The notes under the pieces are model-generated. The model was not told the origin of the DNA. It ran no database searches and saw nothing but the letters and a program-made list of their open reading frames with translations. The position numbers and the translations under genes are program-made. A stretch of 36,655 bases of DNA from Halomonas sp. 328 (GTDB lineage Bacteria; Pseudomonadota; Gammaproteobacteria; Pseudomonadales; Halomonadaceae): positions 1 through 36,655 of the forward strand of contig NZ_JADOTW010000034.1 of assembly GCF_015645095.1 (NCBI RefSeq), written 5' to 3'. Positions 1 through 7,302 of this stretch are shown piece by piece; position 1 is the stretch's first letter; the number at the start of each line of letters is the position of its first letter.

Positions 1-28
1 TCATCATCTGCACCTGACTGTCTATGGG

Positions 29-185
29 AGTGATCATACACTCAAAATCAGGTGGCCAGATTCACTATGCCACTACAACCACCGCCGAGGCCGACCTGCC
101 GGAGCTGGCCCCCGGCACCCGCTTCACCCTCGAGGGCCACGACCTCGACAAATCGAAGTATTGCTATGAATGTTGCCCAATATGA
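29..185 (+). pseudogene. VgrG (T6SS spike) fragment
   Basis: The frame starting at base 51 reads GGQIHYATTTTAEADL and then PELAPGTRFTLEGHDL, which looks like the part of VgrG (type VI secretion spike, phage gpD-like) where a 'F.PG..F.L..H' segment recurs. A matching run (SDHTLK) lies upstream in another frame, so there is probably a frameshift near base 48. Similarity ends near base 150, and the frame stops at 183-185. The piece is too short to work and begins at or before the window edge. I read it as the remnant of a vgrG cut by recombination next to the following cargo genes. The family call is from motif memory. Confidence 0.5.
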
Positions 186-525
186 GCTGGAGGTAGACAA
201 CTCCACTTTCAAGACGTTTGCCTTCAATACTCATGTTCCTGCATATCTAGATGCAGGGCTGGCAGATCTACGCCTTGACGACCTGGCTAAAATAGGTGGT
301 CAACCTAATATCGAGGAGTGGCTGGATGGTGAGACGTGGAGGCAGGCCTTCGGTGGCGGCGCAGAAGTATATAGGGAAAAAGGTGCAAAAGGCATCTTGC
401 TGGAAGGAGTTGAGATTGTTGGTGAGGTGGCAGTAGACACTTATAATGATGTCGTCGATTCGGCCCGGGATACCGGCGATGCCATTGAGAATGCGCTGCG
501 CTCATTGACCCAACACCTGCGCTAG
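166..525 (+). CDS. Small unknown protein upstream of an immunity-like gene
   Basis: This frame encodes about 119 residues from the ATG at 166 (MNVAQYELEVDNSTF...) to LRSLTQHLR. The same frame is open back to base 52, but that stretch overlaps the VgrG scrap in another frame and is arginine/proline-rich, so 166 is the likelier start. No good Shine-Dalgarno sequence precedes it, so the gene may be the 3' part of a larger, truncated ORF. I see no signal peptide or recognisable domain. The C-terminal half has acidic, helix-prone sequence. It ends 13 bases before the next gene, and both are less GC-rich than the chromosome around them, which suggests a transferred effector/immunity-type pair. The function is unknown. 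Confidence 0.55.
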   Translation: MNVAQYELEVDNSTFKTFAFNTHVPAYLDAGLADLRLDDLAKIGGQPNIEEWLDGETWRQAFGGGAEVYREKGAKGILLEGVEIVGEVAVDTYNDVVDSARDTGDAIENALRSLTQHLR

Positions 526-538
526 GTGAGAAGATATT

Positions 539-1753
539 ATGCGATGGTTATGGAGAGGGTTGAGTTTAGCAGTAGTGGTTGTGCTGATTATGGGGTATGG
601 CTTGGGAGGAGAAGAGATGTGGAGCAAAGTCAGAAATGACTTCATGAGGGAAGACAGGCCTTACGGGCCAGGGGACTTCCGCATTTATGGCGAGGCGGTA
701 ATTTCCATGAAGCTGACCAAGCCGGAACTAACGTTCAAGCCAATGACCCAAGAGCAGCTTGATGATCCTAATTCCAAAGCTGAGTTTTCTGAAGAATGGA
801 TGGGTGATGTTCACCAAAGAGCCAATCGTCGTGCAGTACGTATTCTAGCTGGTGAATTGGACAGCCAACTCTCCTCGCGCTTTGAGGAGCCGGCCCAACA
901 AGCTGATTGGTGGCTATCGCCAAACAGGAATACAATCTATCTGGCCACCGGCTGGACGGATCGCACCCAAGAGCGTCTTCCTGGCCAGCGTTACCTTCCG
1001 CAGATTACCCAATTGTTCAAGTCCACCGACCAAGGCCAAGAGTGGGAAAAGCTCCGCTGGCCCGAAGACCAGAACATTACCTTCCTGCGCTTTCTCGATC
1101 CCCAACGCGGCTATCTGATCGGCTGGGGACCGAAGGTCTGGCGCACGAGGGATGGTGGCGATCATTGGGATGAGCTGCCGGTACCCGAAGGTGTTCGTAA
1201 CCCGGAGAATCCCCGCCAGCAGTTCGATCTTGTGGCGCTAGGGGAAGATAACGTGTTGCGCATGGCTTTCTATGACCACGCTGCCGATGCCAGCCGAATC
1301 CATGCTCTGCCCTGGGGAGAGGATATTTCCCAGCAGACCTTCACCATCCCCGGCCATACCGTGATGGATATCGCCGCCAATACCGAAGGCATGGTGTTTG
1401 TGTTGACCACTCAGGGGGCCCCCTACTTTTCGCTTCCCACTGAGGAGCGCGGCGCGCCTCGACCGAGCGTCGTCTGGGGCTGGAATGGAGACACTTTACA
1501 GCGGCTACATGAGTTTCCACCTGAGCTAACAGGCTACGCCCTGTACCTGACGCCAAGCGAAGGTCTTTTGTTTGATGGTGTTGATGAGTCCAGTCTACGG
1601 GGGAGAAACGTTACCGCTATCAGCTACGATGGCGGAGCAAGTTGGGAAATCGAGGATGAAGGTAGCAGCTCTCAAGGTGGGTATTACGACGTGCAGACAG
1701 GCACCCGTTGGCGGGTGGAAGGATACTCGCTCTATCGACGAGAGATTCCCTGA
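539..1753 (+). CDS. Asp-box repeat protein, possible T6SS immunity protein (Tli3-like)
   Basis: A 404-residue protein with a short basic N-terminus and one hydrophobic segment (residues about 6-24, WRGLSLAVVVVLIMGYGLGG), so it is likely exported or membrane-anchored. Three Asp-box (BNR) motifs, S/T-x-D-x-G-x-x-W, are visible: STDQGQEW near residue 163, TRDGGDHW near 203 and SYDGGASW near 362. These repeats are typical of beta-propeller folds. Periplasmic proteins of this architecture occur as immunity proteins (Tli3 family) against T6SS lipases, and the vgrG and Rhs scraps on either side fit that role. The specific Tli3 assignment is an inference; the propeller-type repeats are seen directly. 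The gene follows the small unknown gene by 13 bases and has lower GC than the chromosomal genes downstream. Confidence 0.7.
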   Translation: MRWLWRGLSLAVVVVLIMGYGLGGEEMWSKVRNDFMREDRPYGPGDFRIYGEAVISMKLTKPELTFKPMTQEQLDDPNSKAEFSEEWMGDVHQRANRRAVRILAGELDSQLSSRFEEPAQQADWWLSPNRNTIYLATGWTDRTQERLPGQRYLPQITQLFKSTDQGQEWEKLRWPEDQNITFLRFLDPQRGYLIGWGPKVWRTRDGGDHWDELPVPEGVRNPENPRQQFDLVALGEDNVLRMAFYDHAADASRIHALPWGEDISQQTFTIPGHTVMDIAANTEGMVFVLTTQGAPYFSLPTEERGAPRPSVVWGWNGDTLQRLHEFPPELTGYALYLTPSEGLLFDGVDESSLRGRNVTAISYDGGASWEIEDEGSSSQGGYYDVQTGTRWRVEGYSLYRREIP

Positions 1754-1858
1754 ATAAACATACGATAGCTATCCAATGGCTGCCTTCAAAGCCTTGATAC
1801 TCTTTGATTCACACTCCTCATTGCCTGGGAAGGCACCTGCTGTCTTCCTTGGCGGTAG

Positions 1859-1957
1859 CGTGGCCAAGCCAGGCGCTTCGGCACGCTGCCCGAACTGACC
1901 TGGCTGACCTACGGCAGCGGCCATCTGCATGGACTGCTAGCTGTGATCTCTCGGTAG
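1859..1957 (+). pseudogene. Rhs/YD-repeat core fragment
   Basis: The 216-bp gap between the Asp-box gene and the next ORF has one open stretch reading RGQARRFGTLPELTWLTYG then SGHLHGL, before a stop at 1955-1957. The combination 'Y-G-S-G-H-L-H' is characteristic of Rhs core repeats. The frame is closed upstream by a stop at 1856-1858. This is therefore a remnant of an Rhs polymorphic-toxin gene and not a working gene. The rest of the gap (1754-1858 and 1958-2002) shows nothing I can assign. Confidence 0.55.
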
Positions 1958-2002
1958 GCTGTTAATCCGGTGATCTTACCCAGCATTGGTGGACACCGGA
2001 TT

Positions 2003-2257
2003 ATGCGATCATTCGGGCCTCGACAGACAAAGTATGAGACGGAGACCCAGCCGGTCACGGAGATCTATCAGGACCGCTTGGAGGAAAAGGGGATTTCGTG
2101 GGGCACGGTCGCCGCCGGGATCGGCCTGGTGGCCGGCGGTGCCGCCGCCACCTACTTCTCCGGCGGGCTGGGAGGGGTGGCGGGAGGCCAGGCGATCCGC
2201 CAGGGCGCCGGCATGCTGCTGGGTGGGCTGGGTTTAGGCAGCGCGGCCGCCTGGTAA
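2003..2257 (+). CDS. Small glycine-rich membrane-type protein
   Basis: An 84-residue product if started at the ATG at 2003; the frame is open from a GTG at 1970. The N-terminal third is polar (TKYETETQPVTEIYQDRLEE). The rest has two hydrophobic, glycine-zipper-like stretches: WGTVAAGIGLVAGGAAATYF and GMLLGGLGLGSAAAW. No family is recognised. It ends 21 bases before the DUF3396 gene, whose Shine-Dalgarno (AAGGAG) lies in the gap. The frame could be the C-terminal end of a larger Rhs- or T6SS-linked protein cut at its 5' side, because Rhs debris lies directly upstream. A membrane-active cargo role is conceivable but unproven. Confidence 0.5.
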   Translation: MRSFGPRQTKYETETQPVTEIYQDRLEEKGISWGTVAAGIGLVAGGAAATYFSGGLGGVAGGQAIRQGAGMLLGGLGLGSAAAW

Positions 2258-2278
2258 CGTAATCAAGGAGATAAACCA

Positions 2279-3250
2279 ATGGAAACACCTCAGGACCTCG
2301 ATCAGTTGCTGACCGTCGAGACCGATAACGGCGTACTGTTCAAGATCTGCCTGGGCGTGGCGCTGTCCTTTACCGGCTCCCAGCAGCAGGAGAAACGCCA
2401 GGCGGTGCTGGAGATCCTCGCCGACTACCAGGACCTGGTCGGTGACCAACTGACCTGGACCACCAATCCCACCACCGGCAAATGGAAAAAGCTCAAGGGA
2501 TTCGATAGCTATATCACCCCCTTCGATTGGCTGCCGACTTATGGCGCGGGGGAATGGGAGTTTGTCTACCATGGTGGAAAGCGTCGTAGCGATGCGGATG
2601 AGCATGGCATCGTGGTGCTTGGTAAACGGCCAAGTGCCGATGAAAGAGGGCAGCTCAGCCGTTTATATTGCCTTTTTCCTGTCGACTTCTTTATCGAGCG
2701 TGAGCAGAAACTACCCGCCTTGGTCCAGCAGTGGTGTGAGAAACTCAAGCCCGAGCATGGTTATGCCGGCTTCTGGCTGGGCAGGTCCTATGGGTATGAA
2801 CGCCACGATGAATCGAAAATACTGGAATATAAATTCGGCCAGCGCTTTCCAGGGCTCCAGATCAATAGCTTTACTGGCCACTCCTTGAATCTGCATCGAG
2901 GCCCCAAGGGCGTCGATTGGCTGACCATTCTCTCCGATCGCTGGCTGGAGCAACTGGGCGGCCTCGAGAGCGTCAAAGCCGAGATGGGCGAGCTGCCGGT
3001 GCTGGAATATAGCGGCGGCGCCATCCTGCGTGCCGGACCCATGCCGCAACTCGGCGATAGCGAAGATCCCGAGGTCGATGCCGCCCTGGCCGATTATCGT
3101 CGCGTCGCCGCCATTATCGAGCCGATCCGTATCAAGGATCATCAAGGTATTCACTCTCCGCTGTTACCGAGAAATCGACACGAAAAGTACTTCAATGAGG
3201 CCGAATACCAGGCCTGGCTGGCCCGCTTTAGCCCCCGGGGAGGTGAGTGA
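2279..3250 (+). CDS. DUF3396 protein, type VI immunity family
   Basis: A 323-residue soluble-looking protein with no signal peptide. Features I associate with DUF3396, the type VI immunity family, include an N-terminal hydrophobic strand (GVLFKICLGVALSFTG), a central YGAGEWEF segment, GYAGFWLGRSYGYE near residue 160, and a segment ending RGPKGVDWLTILSDRWLEQL near residue 215. Members sit beside T6SS effectors in proteobacteria and are thought to protect the producer. Here no intact effector lies next to it, so it may be an orphan immunity gene kept against sister-cell attack. It follows a good AAGGAG ribosome site and overlaps the next start by one base (TGATG), so the two genes are probably translationally coupled. 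The family call is from motif memory. Confidence 0.72.
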   Translation: METPQDLDQLLTVETDNGVLFKICLGVALSFTGSQQQEKRQAVLEILADYQDLVGDQLTWTTNPTTGKWKKLKGFDSYITPFDWLPTYGAGEWEFVYHGGKRRSDADEHGIVVLGKRPSADERGQLSRLYCLFPVDFFIEREQKLPALVQQWCEKLKPEHGYAGFWLGRSYGYERHDESKILEYKFGQRFPGLQINSFTGHSLNLHRGPKGVDWLTILSDRWLEQLGGLESVKAEMGELPVLEYSGGAILRAGPMPQLGDSEDPEVDAALADYRRVAAIIEPIRIKDHQGIHSPLLPRNRHEKYFNEAEYQAWLARFSPRGGE

Positions 3251-3657
3251 TGAGCGAATCGCAACCCCAGGGCGACGCCTTTCCGCTGGAGTGGTTTCCC
3301 GGCCAGCTCTTTCCCGATATCGAGCTGGAACAAGTGGAGATCGACGACATGGCCATTCGGGTGCTCTGCCGCGACGGCGACTGGTCGCTGCAATCGGATA
3401 TCACCCCCTTCTGGGGGCCGGGCACCATGGTGTTCCACACCCGGGGCGAGATCGAAGTGCGTATCCAGGAGGGAGGCCGCTGGCCCCGGGTGGAGCGCGA
3501 GCTGGCCCGGGAAAAGCTGCTGCCCCATTTCCATACCCTGGAACTGATCGAGCGCGGAGAGCCATGGCGGCTACGCGGCCGCGCCGGGGAACGCAATGCC
3601 ATGGTGGAGCTACGCGCCGAGATCACCGCCATCACCTGGCATGGCGATAACACCTGA
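3250..3657 (+). CDS. Hypothetical protein coupled to the DUF3396 gene
   Basis: A 135-residue protein starting at the ATG at 3250, which shares its A with the TGA of the DUF3396 gene; a GTG one codon earlier is also in frame. It is acidic, has no signal peptide or membrane segment, and is rich in alternating beta-type sequence (WSLQSDITPFWGPGTMVFH, EIEVRIQEGG). I do not recognise a family. One-base overlap with an immunity gene suggests they work together, for example as a second immunity protein or accessory subunit. The island's genes end here; mobile-element debris starts 17 bases downstream. Confidence 0.65.
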   Translation: MSESQPQGDAFPLEWFPGQLFPDIELEQVEIDDMAIRVLCRDGDWSLQSDITPFWGPGTMVFHTRGEIEVRIQEGGRWPRVERELAREKLLPHFHTLELIERGEPWRLRGRAGERNAMVELRAEITAITWHGDNT

Positions 3658-3739
3658 CGACAAGGAGCCCATCAGCCCGGCTTATTCGTGAGGCCAGCCT
3701 GAAAACGAAGATAGCGGATGGCATTCTCTTGAAAAATCA

Positions 3740-3877
3740 GTGTGTTCCGCCAATAACCTGGTCCAAGAGAGCCATCCGCTATGGGTGAAAGCCCATCCAT
3801 CTGGACACCCTCCTGCAACGGCTCTGTCCGACCGTACCACCAGCGACAGTGGCGCTCTGCTGCTGCGTAAAGCCCTA
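3740..3877 (+). pseudogene. IS1380-family transposase, N-terminal fragment
   Basis: The frame contains ALSDRTTSDSGALLLRKAL. The '(T)TSD-x-GALLLR' segment is what I recall near the N-terminus of IS1380-family DDE transposases. The similarity stops at about 3876, exactly where the inner palindromic element begins, and no later transposase sequence follows. The frame reads on to 4021 through unrelated sequence. It is inactive. Confidence 0.5.
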
Positions 3878-4021
3878 GGTTCTGTACGAAAACTGTCTGC
3901 GCTCGCCCATACGGCGTTAAAAATCGGCTCAAAGTACTCATTTACACCCCGTAAACTCCGTCTTTTCGCCGATTTTTGCCTTGTCTGGCCATCGCTCGCC
4001 GACTTTTCGTACAAAACCTAG
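3876..4021. mobile_element. MITE-like palindromic element nested in the IS remnant
   Basis: A 146-bp stretch begins CTAGGTTCTGTACGAAAA and ends TTTTCGTACAAAACCTAG, a near-perfect 18-bp terminal inverted repeat. An internal palindrome (AAAAATCGG near 3920 against CCGATTTTT near 3971) would fold the transcript into a hairpin. It has no coding capacity. It interrupts the transposase fragment, so it inserted after the outer element. Similar short palindromic elements with these ends are, from memory, scattered in gammaproteobacteria, but I cannot name the parent IS with confidence. Confidence 0.6.
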
Positions 4022-4061
4022 ACAACTCGCGCGAGTCGGTGCCCTCGTGAATAAGGTGGGC

Positions 4062-4841
4062 TCAGCGTCCGCCGGTGTGCCGCGACCAGCGCCGCTCGAG
4101 GGCGCCGAAGGCGAGGGTGATCAGTCCGGCCAGTACCAGGTAGATCAGGGCCATCAACAGCAGGGGTTCGTAGACCATCAAGGTTTCCTGGCGAATGCGC
4201 CCGAAGACCGCGTAGGCATCGACGGCGGCGATGGTGGCCACCAGCGGCGTGGCCTTGAGCTGGATGATCAGCTCGCCGTTGAGGGTCGGCAGCACCCGCT
4301 GCACGGCGCGCGGCAGCCAGATGCGGCGCAGGGTGGTGAAGGGATGCATGCCCAGCGAACGGGCGGCCTCGAGCTCGCCCCTGGGGACCCCGGCGAAGGC
4401 CCCGCGCATCACCTCGCCCTCATAGCCGGCGAAGGATATCGTCAGGGCCAGGAAGGCGTAGGGCCAGGGCTCGATGAGGTAGGGCCAGAGCCAGCTCTGG
4501 CGCACCCCGGGCAGATAGGGGAACAGCGAGCCGAGGCCGTAGTAGAGCAGCCAGACCTGCAGCAGCAGCGGGGTGCCGCGGATCAGGGTACAGAAGCCGC
4601 GCGCCAGCCAGGCGAGCGGCCGGGGGCCCCTGACCTGTACCAGCCCGATGGGGATCGCCAGCAGGAATCCCGCCACGCTGGTGGTGACCAGCAGGGTCAG
4701 GGTCAGCCACAGCCCGCCCAGGATCTCCTCGCGGTACTCCGGTAGCCAGTCCCAGCGCAGGGTGACGGCGAGCAGGGCGATGCCGCCGACGGTGGCGGCG
4801 ATCAGGGCGAGGCGGTGGGGCGGCAGGCGACGCTCAGTCAT
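4062..4841 (-). CDS. Polar amino-acid ABC transporter permease (HisM/ArtM type)
   Basis: A 259-residue inner-membrane permease. After a short basic N-terminus (MTERRLPPHR) it shows several hydrophobic helices and the cytoplasmic EAA loop, GELEAARSLGMHPFTTLRRI, which contacts the ATPase. This is the signature of the HAAT (His/Glu/Arg/Leu) permease family. Its ATG overlaps the 3' end of the second permease by 8 bases (ATGACTGA), so the two are coupled and likely form a heterodimeric channel. Its stop codon lies inside the candidate target repeat of the adjacent IS remnant, so the insertion hit the extreme end of the operon without changing the protein. The substrate is not evident from the permease; context suggests a guanidino or cationic amino acid. 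Confidence 0.88.
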   Translation of the reverse strand: MTERRLPPHRLALIAATVGGIALLAVTLRWDWLPEYREEILGGLWLTLTLLVTTSVAGFLLAIPIGLVQVRGPRPLAWLARGFCTLIRGTPLLLQVWLLYYGLGSLFPYLPGVRQSWLWPYLIEPWPYAFLALTISFAGYEGEVMRGAFAGVPRGELEAARSLGMHPFTTLRRIWLPRAVQRVLPTLNGELIIQLKATPLVATIAAVDAYAVFGRIRQETLMVYEPLLLMALIYLVLAGLITLAFGALERRWSRHTGGR

Positions 4842-5556
4842 GGTGCATCCCCCGGGTGGCCCGGCGTTCCAGGCCCTTGAAGGCCAGGTTGGAGATCAGC
4901 GAGACGATCAGGTAGAGCACGCCGGCGGCGCACAGGAACAGCAGGTAGTGCTTGGTGGCGCCGGCAGCCTGGCGCGCCACCAGGGTCAGTTCCGTGAACC
5001 CGACCACGGCCAGCAGGGCGGTGTCCTTGGTGGCGATCAGCCACAGGTTGGAGAGCCCCGGCAGCGCCCCCGGCAGCATGGCCGGCAGGGTGATGCGCCG
5101 GAAGACGGTGAGGGGCGTCATGCCCAGGGAGTGCGCCGCCTCGAGTTGGCCGACGGGGACGGCACGAATGGCCCCGCGCATCACCTCGGTGGCATAGGCG
5201 CCCTGGACCAGGGCGATCACCGCCACCCCCGAGGTGAAAGGATCGATATCGACCCGGCCCAGGCCGAGCATCGCCAGCAGCTGGTTGATCGCCTCGGGGA
5301 CGGCGAAGTAGAGCAGCAGGATCAGCACCAGCTCAGGGACGGCGCGGGTGATGGTGGTGTAGCAGGTCAGCAGGTCGCGGGTGACGGGGCCGCCGGAGAG
5401 CTTGCCGGCGGCACCGGCCATGCCGATGAGCAGACCCAGCAGGTAGCCGGCCCCGGCCACCTGCAACGACAGCCAGAGCCCGTTCAGCAGGGCGCCTCCC
5501 CAGCCGGGAGGTGCCAGGGCGAGCAGTTCCATGACACTCATGTCGCGGTAGTTCAC
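4834..5556 (-). CDS. Polar amino-acid ABC transporter permease (HisQ/ArtQ type)
   Basis: A 240-residue integral membrane protein paired with the preceding permease. It has the EAA loop GQLEAAHSLGMTPLTVFRRI near residues 135-155 and about five hydrophobic helices. The N-terminal segment (GALLNGLWLSLQVAGAGYLL) is the usual first helix of HisQ/ArtQ-type subunits. It is the third gene in a minus-strand operon: ATPase, binding protein, this permease, second permease. The gap from the binding-protein gene is 43 bases, and it overlaps the next gene by 8 bases. Confidence 0.88.
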   Translation of the reverse strand: MNYRDMSVMELLALAPPGWGGALLNGLWLSLQVAGAGYLLGLLIGMAGAAGKLSGGPVTRDLLTCYTTITRAVPELVLILLLYFAVPEAINQLLAMLGLGRVDIDPFTSGVAVIALVQGAYATEVMRGAIRAVPVGQLEAAHSLGMTPLTVFRRITLPAMLPGALPGLSNLWLIATKDTALLAVVGFTELTLVARQAAGATKHYLLFLCAAGVLYLIVSLISNLAFKGLERRATRGMHHD

Positions 5557-5599
5557 GGCTGGCGTCGTCCTCTATGGTGCGGCGGTGAACCGCCGGCGG

Positions 5600-6376
5600 T
5601 CACTCGGCGGGGGCGCCGTAGATATCGAAGTCGAAGTAGCGCTCGGTGATGGCGGCGTAGGTGCCGTCGGCACGCACCTCGGCGATGGCGGCGTTGAGCG
5701 CCTCACGCAGGGCCTCGTCCCCCTGGCGGAGACCGAAGCCGATGCCCTCGCCGAGGGTGGCGTCGTCGTGGGCCACTTCCCCCTTCAGTTCGCAGCACAT
5801 CCGGCCTTCGCGGCTGGCCAGGAAGTCCTCGAGGACCAGCCGGTCGGCGAGGGTGGCGTCGATGCGCCCGGCGAACAGGTCCTGATGGGCCTCGTCCTGG
5901 GTCTGGTACTCGCGAATGGTGGCCTCGGGGAAGTGTTCGAGGGCATAGGCCTGGTGGATGGATGCGGACTGGACGCCGATCCGCATGCCGGCCACGCCCT
6001 CCGGGGTCGGCGCCAGATCGATGCCCTGGGCGCCGACCAGTACGGCCGGGGTCTGGTAATACTTGTCGGAGAAGGCGATGGTCTCCCGGCGCCGCTCGGT
6101 GATGCTCAGCGAGGCGGCGATGATATCGATCCGGTTGCCGGTCAGCTCCGGAATCAGGCCGTCCCAGGAGGTAGTGACGATCTGGCATTCCAGCTCGGCC
6201 GCGGCGCAGATCGCCCGGGTGATGTCGACCTCCCAGCCGTGGGGCTCGCCGGTGGCGTCCGGGGTGGCGAAGGGCGGGTAGGGCTCGGTGGCGAAGCCGA
6301 CGCGGGTGATGTCCGCCTGGGCCAGGGGCACCAGGCAGGCGGTGGTCAGGGTGGCCAGCAGCAGGTGTCGTTTCAT
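5600..6376 (-). CDS. Periplasmic amino-acid-binding protein of the ABC transporter
   Basis: A 258-residue solute-binding protein of family 3 (SBP_bac_3). The start at 6376 gives a classical signal peptide, MKRHLLLATLTTACLVPLAQA, with likely cleavage after AQA. The mature protein begins ITRVGFATEPYPPFATPD, the usual first strand and ligand loop of this family, and later shows GWEVDITRAICAAAELEC and DGLIPELTGNRIDIIAASLS. ArtJ/HisJ-type proteins bind arginine, lysine, ornithine or histidine; the residues visible here do not settle which. A Shine-Dalgarno (AGGAG) precedes this start. It lies 11 bases downstream of the ATPase gene. Confidence 0.88.
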   Translation of the reverse strand: MKRHLLLATLTTACLVPLAQADITRVGFATEPYPPFATPDATGEPHGWEVDITRAICAAAELECQIVTTSWDGLIPELTGNRIDIIAASLSITERRRETIAFSDKYYQTPAVLVGAQGIDLAPTPEGVAGMRIGVQSASIHQAYALEHFPEATIREYQTQDEAHQDLFAGRIDATLADRLVLEDFLASREGRMCCELKGEVAHDDATLGEGIGFGLRQGDEALREALNAAIAEVRADGTYAAITERYFDFDIYGAPAE

Positions 6377-6387
6377 TGTCGTTCTCC

Positions 6388-7227
6388 TCAGGTCAGGGCG
6401 GCCGTGCCCAGGAAGCGCTTGAGCCGCTCGGTGCGGGTCGAGCCGAACACCTGGTCCGGCGGCCCCTCGGCGGCGATCTCCCCCTGGTCGAGGAAGATCA
6501 CCCGGTTCGCCACGTCGGCGGCGAACTGCATCTCGTGGGTGACGATCAGCATGGTGCGCCCCTCCTCGGCGAGGTCGCGTATCACCGCCAGCACCTCGCC
6601 GACCAGCTCCGGGTCGAGGGCGGAAGTGGGTTCGTCGAAGAGCAGCACCTCCGGGGACATGGCCAGGGCGCGGGCGATGGCCCCGCGCTGTTGCTGGCCA
6701 CCGGAGAGCGTGGCGGGGTAGGCATCGCGCAAATGATGGAGCCCGACCCGCTCGAGCAGTCGCCGGGCTTCCGCGCGGGCCGCGTCGCGGGAGCGTCCCA
6801 GTACCTGGACCGGCGCCTCCATGACGTTGGCCTCCAGGGTCATGTGCGGCCACAGGTTGAAGCTCTGGAAGACCATGCCCAGGCGGGCGCGCAGGCGCCG
6901 CAGCTGGCGGCGATCGGCGGGTTCCCGCCGACCGCCCCGCTCGCGGAAGGGCAGGGGTTCGCCGAGCAGGCGCAGCGTGCCGGCGCTGGGCGTCTCGAGC
7001 AGGTTGAGGCAGCGCAGCAGGGTCGACTTGCCCGAACCGCTGCTGCCGATCAGCGAGATCACATCGCCGCGGCGGGCCGACAGGCTGATGCCCTTGAGCA
7101 CTTCCGTCTGGCCGAAGGACTTGCGCAGGTCGCTGATCTCGATGATGGCATCGTCATCTGCCGTGGTGTGCGGTGCGGCGTGCAAGGTGGTCACCCCCGG
7201 TCCGGGCTTGTTTTTATGCAGTTGCAT
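6388..7227 (-). CDS. Amino-acid ABC transporter ATP-binding protein (HisP/ArtP type)
   Basis: A nucleotide-binding subunit of about 279 residues. Walker A is GSSGSGKST, the Q-loop lies in [14 protein letters not shown], the signature is LSGGQQQR, Walker B is [12 protein letters not shown] and the switch histidine is in VTHEM. The FNLWPHMT segment is typical of polar amino-acid importers. It heads the operon with binding protein and two permeases. The ATG at 7227 lies inside an 18-bp palindrome and has no ribosome site; an in-frame GTG at 7194 is an alternative start and would add no new domain loss, since the ABC fold begins only near residue 29. Read the start as uncertain. Confidence 0.88.
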   Translation of the reverse strand: MQLHKNKPGPGVTTLHAAPHTTADDDAIIEISDLRKSFGQTEVLKGISLSARRGDVISLIGSSGSGKSTLLRCLNLLETPSAGTLRLLGEPLPFRERGGRREPADRRQLRRLRARLGMVFQSFNLWPHMTLEANVMEAPVQVLGRSRDAARAEARRLLERVGLHHLRDAYPATLSGGQQQRGAIARALAMSPEVLLFDEPTSALDPELVGEVLAVIRDLAEEGRTMLIVTHEMQFAADVANRVIFLDQGEIAAEGPPDQVFGSTRTERLKRFLGTAALT

Positions 7228-7230
7228 AAA
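7213..7230. promoter_or_regulatory. 18-bp palindromic operator between divergent transporter and hydrolase genes
   Basis: TTTATGCAGTTGCATAAA is an inverted repeat with 8-bp arms and a 2-bp centre. It lies between the divergent ATPase gene and the hydrolase gene and overlaps the annotated ATG of the ATPase gene. A possible -10 (TATAAG, 7242-7247) for the plus-strand genes follows. The TetR gene two genes away (8179) is the natural candidate to bind it; a GntR- or other dimeric regulator is also possible. The palindrome is seen; the regulator is inferred. Confidence 0.6.
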
Positions 7231-7302
7231 CTATGCATCCGTATAAGATTCGAGTCAACGGACCCTTGACACCACCTCTCACACCACGACGGAGCTCCTC
7301 CT

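Larger units (their letters stand above)
3675..4061. mobile_element. IS1380-like element remnant with terminal inverted repeats
   Basis: The ends are imperfect inverted repeats: CCCGGCTTATTCGTGAGG at 3676-3693 and, inverted, CCCACCTTATTCACGAGG at 4043-4060. A short direct repeat TCA(G) flanks both ends (3672-3675 and 4062-4065), a candidate target duplication. A second inverted repeat pair lies inside the left end (AGCGGATGGC near 3713 against GCCATCCGCT at 3771-3780). A start fragment of an IS1380-type transposase is present, but the rest of the gene is lost and replaced by a second palindromic element. The right end touches the stop codon of the ABC permease gene. Confidence 0.6.

Noticed and set aside
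3682-4014. Minus-strand ORF in the mobile-element region
   Set aside because: It spans two unrelated elements and their palindromes, so it cannot be one gene.
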